64,000 nt of DNA from Halesus radiatus (Eukaryota; Arthropoda; Insecta; Trichoptera; Limnephilidae), in assembly GCA_022606495.2 (NCBI GenBank), contig JAHDVE020001691.1, positions 1-64,000 on the forward strand. The letters are read 5' to 3'. Positions 10,512 through 22,662 of the stretch are shown here, piece by piece (the stretch's first letter is position 1; the number at the start of each line of letters is the position of its first letter). The notes under the pieces are model-generated. The model worked only from the letters and a program-made list of their open reading frames with translations, made no database searches and was not told where the DNA came from. The position numbers and the translations under genes were made by a program.

Positions 10512-10826
10512 TTATTTCGTTGGTAAAGTTGTATTAATCATTAGAGGTACCGACAGATGGCAATATTTGTTACATTTGTAATTTATACCGATAGGCACGG
10601 CCTTTTGCGACACTAACACAAACGAGTCTTCTGTTGAATACGCATTGCGCACACGTGTACATTTTTTTGTGTAGAATACCGTCAACATTTGAATATAACA
10701 CTTTGCATACTTAATTCCTGCTTTTGACACGTTATAGTAGGGCAATCGGTGGGGCGCGCGCGGCGCCGCGATTCGTAGCCGGAACTTCGTATGTATTTTT
10801 TTTAAATGTATACTAATATCTTGCAA
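10512..10826 (-). other. Unassigned 104-codon frame
   Basis: A minus-strand frame with ordinary composition (MQDISIHLKKIHTKF... through ...VPIGINYKCNKYCHLSVP). The upstream part overlaps a GC-rich knot (GGGGCGCGCGCGGCGCCGCG). No domain is recognised, and no splice or promoter context supports it. It could be a transposon piece or chance. Confidence 0.15.
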
Positions 10827-11312
10827 TATTTTTATAGATTTTAATTTATTTATGTTTTGTCACCCACTTATATTGTCCCGTCCCCCTCTCTCTAACTAAA
10901 ATACGATTTTTTTAAATTAGTATTTACTCTGTGAATCCAGCCCTTAACAACTTATTTGAGTGACGTAGGTACAGTGTACGGTGCGAGTTTTGCGAAGTTG
11001 CCAAGTCTGTTATGGTGGCTATACTTACATAGCTCTAGGCGTACTGAATTACAAAAATCTAAAATAACCCATGGCTGGACACACTGTGCACTGATCTCTC
11101 TTGCATGTCACCAGGGCCGAAAGAGGTCCTGGACTAATCCGCATCGAGACCATTAGAAAAAGAAAAAAAAACGTATTTGCGTCACAAGAGCTTCATGTCA
11201 ATTTAATATTGAGAAAAATCCCAAAAAAATAATACATATTATTTGGCTGAAAACTTTTTTCAATTCATAACGCACATACGTAGAAACAATTATTTCAGAA
11301 TGGTGTAGATAC
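10827..11312. other. Non-coding, nothing recognised
   Basis: No gene or known repeat end is visible. Confidence 0.35.
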
Positions 11313-11545
11313 TGTCAGTATCGCCCTGGTGAAAGACCACCATTCAGAATCGAAACGTTGCTTTAAATGGCTTTAGCCGTGTTTGGTGATCATATCTGAA
11401 TTGCCAGGTACTTCCCCACCTCAACGCCTTCAGCCTCACAACATACCCCAATTGGGGATGCCATAGTCTCACTGGCTCCAGACGGTTTGGAGCAACTGGG
11501 ACTCTTGTGTGGTACTTATATAAAAAAAAAGGTTTATAGTCGAAA
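11313..11545 (+). mobile_element. SINE-A body fragment
   Basis: Shares ATTCAGAATCGAAACGTTGC, GGATGCCATAGTCTCACTGG and the A-rich end TATATAAAAAAAAAGG with the full-length copy at 49142-49560. The tRNA-like head is missing. Confidence 0.75.
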
Positions 11546-11589
11546 TTGATCATAATTGTACTCGGAAAAATTTGTAATTTTAATTTTTT

Positions 11590-11765
11590 TTTTTTTTGGA
11601 AAGACAAATATTCCTAGATTACGAATAACCTGAAATATTTTAAGAATCCCCAACTACTATAATTAAAAGCGAAAGATGTTGCTTGTGCAATGATGGGGGG
11701 CTTAGCTAGCCGAAGAATTGAACCCACGACGTTCCAGGTGGGAACCCGATGCGGCGAAACAACTC
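11590..11765 (-). mobile_element. SINE-B, tRNA-derived
   Basis: On the minus strand a tRNA-like head (B box GGGTTCAATTC after TCCCACCTGGAACGTCGT) is followed by GCAACATC...GAAATCTT-type sequence and a T/A-rich end. The same order is found in plus orientation at 19030-19215, and the tail alone at 39362-39480. Frames across it are artefacts. Confidence 0.65.
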
Positions 11766-11774
11766 GTTACCAAT

Positions 11775-11979
11775 GTATTTCTCCAACAATATTATTTACA
11801 ACATGGACATTCACAGACATAATACAAGAACGTGCGAGGAAATTAGGCTACCGAAAAAGAACAAATCCAATACGCAAAACAGTATACTTTATAAAGGGAT
11901 GAAATGCTATAATGCTCTGCCAACCCAATCAAATGTGCAACAATTAATAAATATAAAATTGATTGAAAAACCACATTAA
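11775..11979 (+). pseudogene. LINE ORF2 extreme C-terminus relic
   Basis: The frame reads NTRTCEEIRLPKKNKSNTQN then SILYKGMKCYNALPTQ and stops at 11977-11979. The pattern NTR...R-x-P...G...YN-x-LP is the common C-terminal end of jockey/CR1-type LINE proteins. Confidence 0.6.
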
Positions 11980-12280
11980 GTTAAGCAAGAAAAAATCCAT
12001 TAGTTTTTTAAATTATCATTGTCCATATGTAATAGTATATAAGTTATTATTAGTTATTTTGTAAATTTAAATGTACAAATAATTTTTTTTTTTAAATAAA
12101 AAAACATTTGTGAACTCAGTCAATAACTCGTTGATATTATTGGAAAAAAACACATTACTTTGTTATAAACTAGAGTAGAATCATTTAAAAGAGATTCTTG
12201 CTTGTTAGTGGTGTACTGTATCGTAGTTCTACTGTGGGGTGAGACAGGGGGGAGACTGCTGGCGGGTGTTCCAAACTATT

Positions 12281-12525
12281 TCGAACCAACCTGAACCACT
12301 ATCGGGGTGCACAAACACATTCAAACATGCGCTCTTGCTCATTCGGGGCCCCTCACTTTCGAACCAACGTGAACCACTATCGGGGTGCACAAACACATTC
12401 AAACATGCGCTCTTGCCAATTCGGGGCCCCTGCACTTTCGAACCAACTTGAACCACTATCGGGGTGCACAAACACATTCAAACATGCGCTCTTGCCAATT
12501 TGGGGCCCCTGCACTCTCCTCGACC
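12281..12525 (+). repeat. Minisatellite, three 78/79-bp units
   Basis: Three consecutive units each contain GAACCACTATCGGGGTGCAC and AACATGCGCTCTTGC. The GAACC starts lie at 12293, 12371 and 12450. Because the period is 78 or 79, repeated frames of 70-82 codons appear on both strands; they carry the same peptide (CLNVFVHPDSGS on the minus strand) and are not genes. Confidence 0.9.
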
Positions 12526-13117
12526 GTTGCGTTGCATAGTTTTTGATGGAGTTTTTACTAATTTGGGAGCCCTGGGCTATATATCCCTTTAGCTCTATGG
12601 TAAGTCCGGGCCTCAATGTCACCGTTTAGCGGCGGACATGCCGACCAACACGTCACAACACAAATTTGCGATAAAACCCACTTGTATTTGGAAATGTTTC
12701 AAGTTTTGCAATAAATCTCAGAATTCCACCGCTTCGGGGTCAAGACTCGAGATTAAAACGATAAGTTTCCCAAGGGAAAAGTGCCCTGCGATCTTGTGAC
12801 CTCCACAAAACGCGAAACGGAATAAATAAAGTGAAGTTTTTTTAATACTTTATGATAGGATATTACTAAGTTTATTTCATTCACTAGCCAATTGAAAGTG
12901 GATGCAAATGGTTCATTAGCATTGGTCACCATAATATGTATGTGTTTACCAAACCTAAAGAAAGAGCACCAAATTGCGGTCATTTAAAAATGTTTAATGG
13001 TCAGTAAAATTGCAACATGAAAAATCTAAAGATTTTTTTCTGTTTATTTCGACATTTGTCTTTCACAGAATGTGAATACTTTTCTGTAAAATTCAAACAT
13101 CTAAATTAGGTGACTAA

Positions 13118-13575
13118 AACATTGGTCCAATTTTACCAAATTTCGTACCATTATACCAAAATTGGCTCCATTCAAATAAAATTAGTCCAACTTTAGCAGA
13201 AATTGATTCCCTTCCGTTAAAGTTAGTTCCATTGTTCCGAAAGTGGTTCTATTTGGTAAAATTTGGTCCCATTCTACCAAATTTGGTCACATCTCATCAA
13301 AAATGGTCTCACTTTACTAAAAATTGTTATATTCTACCTATCCTACTCTGTGTCCTGATCTGGCTTTACCAAAACTGATCCTATTTTACGAAAAATAGTA
13401 CCATTAAACCAAAAATGGTCCAATTTTACTAAAATGATCATATTTTACCAAAATGATCCGATTTTACCAAAAATGGCCACACTACCAAAATTTGTCCAAT
13501 TTGATCAAAAACGATCACATTCTATAAAAATTGGAGCCGATCAACCAAAATTGGTCCCATTTTTCCAAAATACAA
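13118..13575 (+). repeat. Degenerate ~20-bp minisatellite
   Basis: About 20 loosely repeated units of the form TTTTACCAAAATTGGTCCAA with strong divergence between units. It ends near GTTCCCATTTTTCCAAAATA. The short frame over the end is a translation of repeats. Confidence 0.85.
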
Positions 13576-13619
13576 ATAAAATAACATATACTCGTATACG
13601 AGTACAATTCTACTAGCTC

Positions 13620-15289
13620 TACAGTAGATCAAACGTTCATCAAGTCGGCGTGTAAAGCCACGCCCACAGTGCAAATTCAAAAAGACTTAAAAATATTACT
13701 TAAAAAAAAGGAGAATTGTATTTGGATTTTCGTCTTAGGTCTTGATCATCCCGGAGGTTTCGCGGTACTACTTTTAAAACACGGTGCACATATATTGTGT
13801 TTTACAAAACGATCCAGAGCGGAAGACACTGTCAGTATCGCCCCTGCTTCTTAATTATGTAAATGCCATGTTAACATTGCAATTTACAGAGCCCAATAAA
13901 TCAAATCACGACTAAAATTAAAATACTGACGCTCGCGATGGCTGAACTCCAATGCACAAATAGCTCTTAAATAATTTACCAGTGACTAGATATTATGATT
14001 TAAGATTCTCATGATGTTCTCGTGACTTGTACAAATGTCCAATTATGGCAATGAGAGTTAAATTGTGACGTTGAAAACTGAGTTGCTTTATGTTGCTTTT
14101 TAGTGATGCCTCTCCCTAGACAACGATTCCATTAAATTTAATTTATTCGATTAATTTCAAATCGATTGGATTCGATTCTATCAGATCCAAGTCAATAGGG
14201 TATTTTCATTATTACTGTGAAAAAAAAATAAGAAAAAAGTTACAATAAAGATAGCATTATTATGTTTACGAATAAATTTTCTTTCAACAATTTAGAATCT
14301 CCCATTTTTGGTTTGTCGTCAAAATGAGATATTCGTGAATATGGCGTTGATGACGTCACGCTGGCCAACGTCTGTGACAACCTTATTACCAGCCAGCGGC
14401 GTTATCTACATCATAATGACGTTTTAGCCAGTACAAACCGTTTCGAAATCGTTTTTATAATCAATAATTATAAGTAAAAATTACACATTATTAGTGCGAT
14501 GATCAGAATTAAAAATATTAAATTCAACTCAAATCAATTTGATCTCGCGCACGGATCACCACTGTGGTATACAAATTATTTCAAACAAACGCATCTTTTT
14601 TTTTATTCTTAATTGCTAATGATTTAATTTGGGATTAGTTGATTTCGTACCGACCCGTGTGGTAATAGCCTTACTCTTAACCAACAAAACTACGCACGTA
14701 TGACGTTAAGTAATTTGTTACTCTAAGAGTGTACCAGATTTAGAGAGCATTGGCGGGCTTTGAAATATTCAAATTTTGAACATTATTTTAACTATGAAAA
14801 TGACATATATAAAAATAAAATAAATACTGGTATTTAAGTTAGAAGGTGAATATATATATATTTTAAATTGACTGTAATTCTTCATTAAAAGATTTTCGTG
14901 ATTTGAGTTTCTTTATTTGCATAGATATTTTAGTTGCAGTACGGGAACAGCATGACGATTGAAGGTGGGTGTAATAATATATGGTTGGGTTTGGTTAGGT
15001 TGGCGTACTTGGCGTAGGGTACTTTCAAATATTAATTTATGCAGTAGTAAAGTTGAAGTTGTATGCACGCGATCGCTCTGACCTCGACATTGCATCTCCG
15101 TAACACGACGGTTATAGAATGCACAACTAACTACCACTGTTTACCGTGGTGCACCATGTACAGTCGGTTGGCAATAGAAGACGCTACATGCGGGACATCT
15201 CATGAAACAGGGGTGTATTGGTGATATTGCGAAGCCGAATAGGTTTACTGAACTTTGAAAGAACAGCACCTGATAAGGTCATCGTAAAT
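13620..15289. other. Non-coding, mostly unrecognised
   Basis: Contains a short SINE-A fragment near 13800-13850 (GACACTGTCAGTATCGCCCC). No gene is seen in the rest, and frames of up to 74 codons show no family resemblance. Confidence 0.35.
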
Positions 15290-15900
15290 CTTAGATTTTT
15301 TTACAGTATCTTCACACAGGAGGCCCTGAGGGAAATAATTTCCCTCGAGGCCTCTATCTTCTTTGGGGATGCTGTGTGGATGGTCTTTTACAGGATAGGA
15401 AGGAGTGAACTTGGATCTTGAAGATACCAATGTTATAGGATGGAGGAAACACAGAGGCCGGCAAGTCATTCCACAGCCAGGCTTTTGAAAGCAAGAATGA
15501 GTCGTAGAAACGACCCGTTCTCGTGACACAAATGCCAATCGTGTACAAATATTGGGCGCGCGTTTGACGTGTTTCTCGACTACGCACCGATGCCGGAGGG
15601 ATCAACAACGCTAGTTCTTCAGAGCATCTTCCATTGAAATGCCGGTAGAACAATCCACAGCCGAGCTGTTGAACACGGAACGAGTCGTAGAAGCGACCCG
15701 GCGCACTTGCGATTTGTACAGGGTCAGCAGTTTTGTACTATTAAAGTACCTGCAGGCTCTGTACAATACGCCCAGATTCTGAGAGGCTAACTTTACTCTG
15801 GCTTGGATGGACCCCCATACCTGAGCTGGTCACTTAAGGTTACATCAAGCATATCAATGGAGGGCTTGTTGGCAAGATTGCTTCCATTGGATTGAGTGTT
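15290..15900 (-). pseudogene. LINE family J1, 3' half relic
   Basis: The minus strand encodes FYRHFNGRCSEELALLIPPA, RSRETRQTRAQYLYTIG and LPASVFPPSYNIGIFK, the C-terminal region of a jockey-like LINE, in two frames. The 3' UTR holds a hairpin (GAGGGAAAT A ATTTCCCTC inside GGCC...GGCC). Upstream pieces near 15700-15790 share blocks with the 43.96 kb copy. Frameshifts and a 3'-end duplication (the block with GAACGAGTCGTAGAAGCGAC repeats a segment) show decay. Confidence 0.75.
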
Positions 15901-16739
15901 GGACTAAAATCAGGTATCGATACCGGTGACGGTTAATACAGACATTTCTAGCTAGATTTCTGTCACATCTCTACGATGCGTGTGGCAGCCATTTCGGACT
16001 CTTTCCCCGAGTTCATTAGAAAATTAACGGCTTTGTTCTAGAGTTAATATTTCGTGTGGCAAATACAGTGACTAATGCATCGTTCAAAAGATTCAATTTT
16101 AGTGGAAGCGATCAAGTTGAAAGACACTTGAAATATTTTGACATGTTTGAACATGCTTTCAAAAAAGTTGAACAACTTTTGAGACGAATCGAATGAAGTA
16201 CACTTTCAACTTTAATTGTTCGAGTTGACATCGAATCGACGCGTGTGAACACTTGTTTCAAATCGCTTGCGATTTTTAGTTCAATTCTGCCGATTGCATT
16301 AAGTGCGTCACAATCATTATAATGTCATCTGCAACAAAAAAAATGTCTGAAGTGGTCGGACGACATTACAGGTGTATTTATTTTATTTTTAAACCATTTC
16401 ACCGGAGACCTCAATTTAATTAACATTTTTAGTCGAAATAAGTTAAGGAACCACTGGTTAAGTTTGTCGGGTACGTGCTGATCACTGACGTCAGAATGAA
16501 TAGACGCACCAATTCGACAGCTAGAGGCAAACGTCACGTGGCACCCATTTTGGCACCAGTCTAGTTCACTGCCGTCGACATCTGTTTCGCGTGATTTTGA
16601 CTACGTTAAGCAAACTATAAAACATTTATATAAAAGTCAAACTACATACAAAATAAAATTAAAGAAATATTTTGTGTACACTGCTGTTTAATATACGAGT
16701 ATAAATATCAAAGCGAAGCTTCCGAAACAAGTTGATATA
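15901..16739. other. Non-coding; shared block with 42.25 kb
   Basis: No gene seen. About 16480-16560 (ACTGACGTCAGAATGAATAG ... CCATTTTGGCACC) is repeated at 42262-42348, where the copy is cut by a LINE tail. Confidence 0.4.
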
Positions 16740-16930
16740 TATGTATTAAACTGGCTGATGTGTCTTGCTTGGGATTTTTTTTTTTATAAAGTTATGAAGT
16801 TGTGAATTCTTGCTTGTCATTAGGGTGCCATTATTGATTTGACAGCGAAAGTAACTATCTCCAAATAAAGAAACGTTCATTTGAATATTTTATTTCATTC
16901 CAAACGTTTATTTTTTCAAAATTTATCTAA
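16740..16930 (-). mobile_element. Helitron 3' region relic
   Basis: Matches the 40758-40930 copy over about 180 bp (GTCATTAGGGTGCCAT, ACTATCTCCAAATAAA, TATTTTATTTCATTCCAAA). The terminal CTAG is mutated here (CTGG). Confidence 0.6.
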
Positions 16931-18388
16931 ATCAAAAAGTACCTACTCGTGTTTTCCATTTTGAAAATATTCTACCCAAAAAAAAACTTCTTTTGAATAT
17001 GCAATCTGTTGCTAACCAAAGTGTTATATCTATGGGCTAACCTAAATAAAACATCGCGGGTTAAATGTTTTTCATACTAATTTTAAAACATTCAATTTAG
17101 TTTTTAAAACTTATTGAAGTTTGTAAACCTCATTTAAATATTTTAATCATTGAAGAAGATAATATTAACACATCCCAAATGAACCACGAAACCGAAAAAA
17201 CAACAGAAATTAAAAAGATTTCAGTCGCATCTGGGACTCATATTATTTGTAGTGGCGCTGATATACCTTGTTTAATTTCATATTATTACGACCAAATAGT
17301 AGTGTGCATATTAAACTGAAGTAAGCAAGTAACAAACATGTAGGCATGCGAGGCCTAGTGAGATTAATTGAATGACAAAACAATACATTTTAAATGTGAA
17401 GAAACAATAAATAAACAAAGGGAAAGCAACCACACTAGCGATCGAATTATTGTAAGGTGTTTTACAAATTCTATAGTCCAAATCGCAACAAAAAATGAAA
17501 ATGCAGTTCGAATTTTCATTCAGTAAATAATTTTTGTTAAACTGTCTTCATTGTGTCTCTCCGGGGAAACCGGGAAAGCTTAAAGGGGTAATGGGGGATT
17601 GCTGCTGAATAGTAAAAACCTCAATCTGCGCCTATCTGGGCTGCGAATTGTATGAATTAAGCCATGTGACCCTGGCTGGAACGCCATTACGCAAATCCCC
17701 CTACTCAACTGAGCACTAAAGTCCGCTAAAGTACAGCCTACACAGAGGACAGAGGTCATGCGAACTGCCATAAAGCAGAGGTGCGCCCCTGGGTTACATT
17801 TTTGCGATGGCTCCCATTCACAAAAAGGAGAGTTTTGGGCACAATGGCATCATTTTGTTTCCCGTGTGTGTGACTCCTGTGAGATTCAAACTACTATATC
17901 GCTGAACTACTTTCAAAATGACGAAATATACATATTAAACCAAATTTAATGTTATTAGCGAAGCTTCCCTCATCAGGATACATAGTATACTAAATAAATA
18001 ATGACAAGTATAGAGAAATAATAAACACAGAAAAATTATAATGTTAAGACTAGACAAATTACACACACATTCGCTTCCGAAAGATGTTGCTATTTATATA
18101 TTAAACAGTGGTGTGCAAAAAGTATTTTGTATTAATTTTATTAATGACACCACAAAATAATTATACATTTATTGAGTAAATTATTACTATCGGTTTGAAA
18201 ATGGCTTTGAACGCCGAAACAGCTGTCACAATAATAATGATAAAAAAAACTAAAATACTTGCAGAACCAACTTTAAATATAAAAAAATGCATTTCTAAGA
18301 ATCAGACAAAATAACAATTAATTATAATATGCAAAACGATCATATTATGACATGCAGTCACTGTATAGAGCAGGCAATAATACTTTAA
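16931..18388. other. Non-coding, unassigned GC-richer patch
   Basis: Around 17580-17810 GC content rises and there is a 63-codon minus frame with no recognisable domain. Near 18203-18260 lies a copy of the 9.48 kb inverted-repeat arm. Nothing else is recognised. Confidence 0.3.
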
Positions 18389-18987
18389 CCCTTTCTCACC
18401 CAATTTAATTTCTTAAAAAATATATATATTTAACGTTGGATTGTGTGTAGTGGAATTATTAGCAAATTTTTGGTATATTTTTTTTTTTTTTTTTTACTTA
18501 TTTTTTTGGAAATATTCAATGACATTTTAAAAATACTGTGGCTCTGACTGGTAAATAATTAATTGGTATGTAGACAAATGAAACATTTTTGTTACCTTAT
18601 AAACTATTTTTATTTACATATACATTGAGAAACTTTGGGACGATAAAAACATATATAATATATAATTTTTGTTTAGAATTTGCTTGTAATATGTAAGAAC
18701 GTACATTATTCTTTAACTAAAAATAATAAAAAAAATTAAATAACAATACATTGTGTGATTTACGGTAGTAGAGAAGTCGAATCACAGAATTCCAAAAGAA
18801 GCGAACATCGGTTTTTGTTTATGATATAAAGTGTGTACGCAGCGCATCCAACCCAACGAAAAATAGTGTTGCTAGGGAAATATCACTAAATCATTAAAAA
18901 AAGCCGCAAATGGATAGGGTTAATACTTACTTTGTAAATAATTCTCAAAGTTCGTGTATTTTTTAAATTACTCCGGGTGAGAAAGGG
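18389..18987. mobile_element. piggyBac-like non-autonomous element
   Basis: The termini are CCCTTTCTCACCC and the exact inverse GGGTGAGAAAGGG, directly flanked on both sides by TTAA (18385-18388 and 18988-18991). A TTAA target with CCC...GGG ends is the piggyBac signature. The 599-bp interior is AT-rich with no transposase frame. Confidence 0.85.
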
Positions 18988-19029
18988 TTAAAATTATTTT
19001 AAAAAATAATAATAATAATAAGAAACCAA

Positions 19030-19215
19030 TTACAATCAGTGTGTGAGTTGACATCGCGTTTAGGTCCCACCCAGACGTCGTGAGTTCCATTCCGCGGCTG
19101 ACTAAGTCCTCCATCGCGAGACAAGCAACATCTTCAGCTCACTGCGATGGTGGTAGAAGATTTTCAAATATTGTCAGATTATTCGTAACCCGGGAATGTT
19201 TGTTTTTTTAAGTGT
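19030..19215 (+). mobile_element. SINE-B, plus-strand copy
   Basis: tRNA-like head (GAGTTGACATCGCGTTTAGG, then B-box-like GAGTTCCATTCC) followed by GCAACATCTTCAGC and ATTCGTAACCCGGGAATGTT and a T-rich end. Same order as the minus copy at 11590-11765. Confidence 0.65.
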
Positions 19216-20155
19216 TATTTCTTTAAACTTAATGACTAGAAATTCCAGAAAAAGCAATTCAAATTTCATGATACCGCTCGAAGGTAGTTACTGCTTCAGA
19301 AAGCAGTCCGAGAGACCCTTTTAGAGACGTACCGATAGTTTAACGGCATGACCTACTTTTGGCAAAAATAATAATTAATGATTCGTAGAAGTGTTACGGA
19401 ATATGACGTACTAGCTTGGCCGCATTTTTTGTTAAATAATAATAACGACTGTACCATGTCAAAGAAAACATCTTCGGACATCGCATTAGTAAAAAGAAGA
19501 GTACGTTTTGTCAGTACGTTTTTTCAGTACGTCAGACAGATTTCAAGGAGCTCCTTGGCAGAGATTTCTACGGTCAAAACCCGGAGAAGAACAAATGAAT
19601 AGTCGTTATAAGGAGAATTAAAAAAAAAGTATACTTGTGCTTGTGTGCAAAAGCGTCATATGCGAGAAAGAGACAAAATAATATGACGGCCAAGTCCTAG
19701 GCAGTAATGCAAGTACTTAATCTACGTACAAAAGTTATTATTACATTAATTATGTAATATAATATAATCAAATGATTATAAAGTTCAGCTAGTTTACATA
19801 TAGCACTGCTTTAGAGTGGCGGCCCCTTCGACAGAAGTCATTATCAAACTGTGGTCAGTTTGTGGCTTAAAATAATATATATTTTTGGGGAAATATTGGG
19901 ACCATTGCCAATGACTTTTTTAAAAGCCTAAAACGACCTTGGAATGACCTTCCTTTTGCCACCATGATTTCAAATTTAGAGGAAACTATGAAAATCGTGT
20001 TTGATGGATCATGTTTTATTGTTATTTACTTATTATATTTATCTACTCATTATTATTATTTACTTATTATCATTTACTTATTATTATTTACATATAAACT
20101 TTTTTTGTTTTTTGTTAATAATTTATTCCTCTTGTATGGACACTATTATTGTGGC
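19216..20155. other. Non-coding, nothing recognised
   Basis: AT-rich, with a short TTATTATTTAC microsatellite at about 20030-20095. The 74-codon plus frames are not recognised. Confidence 0.35.
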
Positions 20156-20429
20156 CAGTGGAGGGCATTGATCTATGACCAAAGGTAGGCTGTGTATTGT
20201 TTTTCAAGTTCGCCTATAATTTGTGCATTGAATATTTGAAAATGGCTAATTTATTATCTGAATAAAATGTGTTAATTTGTCATTCAGAAACAATAATTTA
20301 TCAATGTAGAATGATGTAGAATGAGTGTGACATAAAAAAGATTACAAATTTATAGAGAAAATACATTTTGATAACTGTTTTTTTTGGGTAGTCACAGCTT
20401 TTTAGTCTGTATGGATTGGCATGTCACCG
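20156..20429. mobile_element. hAT-type MITE, copy 2
   Basis: Starts CAGTGGAGGGCATTG and ends GGCATGTCACCG. The flanks ATTGTGGC and ATTATGGT match at six of eight positions. Internal blocks (GGCTGTGTATTGTTTTTCAA, then ATATTTGAAAATGGC) match copies 1 and 3. Confidence 0.6.
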
Positions 20430-21169
20430 ATTATGGTGGCTCCCACGGATACTTAGTAATAATTTTTCGTTTACAGTGGAATGTTAAATTTTTTGCCAAA
20501 TAAAAAAATTGTAGTTTGAATAACTTACTACTGTGTTATATATATTTTTAATATTGTATGTAGGTTTCACAATTCGTTATATTGTTTCACTACACTTGTT
20601 GTAAAGCTGCTCATCTCAACACAGGACTGACCTTGATTTTTTTTATATACTTTATAGAATAAAATAAATACTCCAATACAGTCATACCGCTAATAGTACG
20701 TTATAGCCTCTCCCTCTTTCTCATAAACGACGCGAGTAACAGAAAAGGATGCTGCAACAGAACGCTCGAAGGACCAGATGTAATAATGATTATTTCAATG
20801 TAGGTAGGTTCCCAACGTTCCCAGCCTAACCTCACAAACACAACAGCCACAGTTGACAGCTATTCAAATCTGAGATTCGACCAACCGTGAAATTGGTTGG
20901 AGAATAATAAAGCAGGGCGCCCTTCCACGTGCGGCTAATAACTGTTTCGCAGACGGACCAAATTAGACAGAATCGTTTCACGTGACGGGGAGACGTATAA
21001 TATGACTTATTTACGTAACAATGGACCTGTCAGGGGAACAGGTGTGGAGCTATTTTGGTTTGGTTAGAACTTGGGCAAAAGCGGTCGCAACAACTAAATA
21101 AAATCATTTAAACAACAAAATATTGTACTAAAAAACAAACAGTATAATAAAGGATTTTGAAGAGGAGTC
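20430..21169. other. Non-coding, nothing recognised
   Basis: No gene or repeat end is recognised. Confidence 0.35.
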
Positions 21170-21840
21170 CGGAGCTGGAGCACTGAATAGTGGAATGGGT
21201 TTTTGCCCGAATCTGGAGCATAAAGCAGTATAGAAATGGGTTTTTGCCCGAAGCTGGAGCATGGGACAGTGGAGAAATGGGTTTTTGCATGGAGCTGGAG
21301 CAATACAGAAATGGGTTTTCGCCCGAATCTGGAGCATGAAGCAGTGTAGAAATGGGTTTTTGCCCGAAGCTGGAGCATGGGTCAGTGGAGAAATGGGTTT
21401 TTGCATGAAGCTGGAGCAATGGAGAAATGGATTTTTTTATGAAGCTGGAGCAATGGAGGAATGGGTTTTTGCCCGAATCTGGAGCATAAAGCAGTGTAGA
21501 AATGGATTTTTGCTGGAAGCTAGAGCATAGGACAATGAAGAAATTGGTTTTCCTAAAGCTGGAACACGGAGTTGTGGAGGAATAAGGTTTTGCTGGAGAA
21601 CTGGAATACAGAATATTAGAAAAGGAGAGGGGAGGTTTACACGAAGCTGAAGCACGGAGCAATCAAAAAATGAGTAGCCCGAAGCTGGAGCATAAAGCAG
21701 TGGAGCAATGGGTTTTGCTCAATACGGAAGCACGGAGCAGTGAACTAATGAAACTAATGAAGTTTAATGAACTAATGAAGTGAAGAACTAATGAAGTTTT
21801 TGCCAGAAGCTGGAGGATCGAACATATAAAATTCCAAGAG
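21170..21840 (+). repeat. Minisatellite with 34- and ~45-bp unit forms
   Basis: Units of GAAATGGGTTTTTGCCCGAA plus GCTGGAGCA. Long forms carry an extra TGAAGCAGTGTA-type insert and short forms lack it; the two partly alternate. The array decays to the right. The long minus frame (184 codons, repeating CSSFGQKPISTLL) and the plus frame are translations of the array and not genes. Confidence 0.9.
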
Positions 21841-22662
21841 AAAGAAAAGCATGGAAATAGTTCATAAATAAACACAAGTAGCACGCCACTTCACACTGAA
21901 CACCCCACTCCCTTTTACCACACATCATCGTCACGTTAACGTCAACTCCCCCGTCGCCCTTGGACAAGGGACGTATTTTATGGATGGCCTCTTGCGAGTA
22001 GGCTTTACTAAAGAAGATAAATTTCTTTAAATATTATATTTATTTATTTGTAAGAAACAAACAGCTTTTAATACAGATTTATATAAAAGGAAGTTTAACA
22101 AAAGGTAAGCCAACAAAGTTTCTTATGCTACCAGTGGTTAAGTACGGGTGTTTTATTAGAAAAAAAAAATAAGAAAGAAGGGGGGAGAGGAAGAGGAAGA
22201 TTGGATCGGGACAGGAGATGCTATATACTACATCTGGTTATTTTATGACTATTAACAAAAAAATAATTAATCGTAAATTCTCATTTTCCGGGCCGCTCGA
22301 ACTACAATCATCGCGCCTTGGCACTGACCATTAAATTTAATAATATGAAGCATCGTGTACAAGTATTAGTTACGCCAGCACTTTTCATACATATCATATT
22401 ACGGTACGATTTATGACAGCGAAATCTCGAGGCGTCATATTGTTCGGTCTAGTAATTAATGTTATTGGTAACTGACCAATTAGCAGGGACGCGAACGGTG
22501 CTACCGTTTGTGTTATCCTAATCGGGGGCCACGCACGCATAGTCTCTCACAACGCAATTATAAAAAAATGCAACAACGCGAGTCAAAATACAAGAACTTG
22601 TCGGGTTGTTTCATACCGAAGCCGTGGTTTAGCCAAATTTGAGTTTTGATGCCTCCGAATAA
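21841..22662. other. Non-coding, nothing firm
   Basis: Contains the block CGGGTTGTTTCATACCGAAG (22604), repeated as CGGGTTGTTTCATCCCAAAG at 44523, so an unclassified dispersed repeat end is likely there. Confidence 0.35.

Noticed and set aside
10512..10826. Real exon on minus strand
   Set aside because: Open for 104 codons but no homology or splice signals; kept only as an unassigned frame.
12229..12622. Genes of 70-82 codons on both strands
   Set aside because: Translations of three 78/79-bp tandem units; the same peptide appears in several frames.
19378..19602. 74-codon plus frame
   Set aside because: Basic composition but no recognised domain, promoter or splice context; not supported as a gene.
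21108..21662. 184-codon minus-strand gene
   Set aside because: Entirely a translation of a minisatellite.
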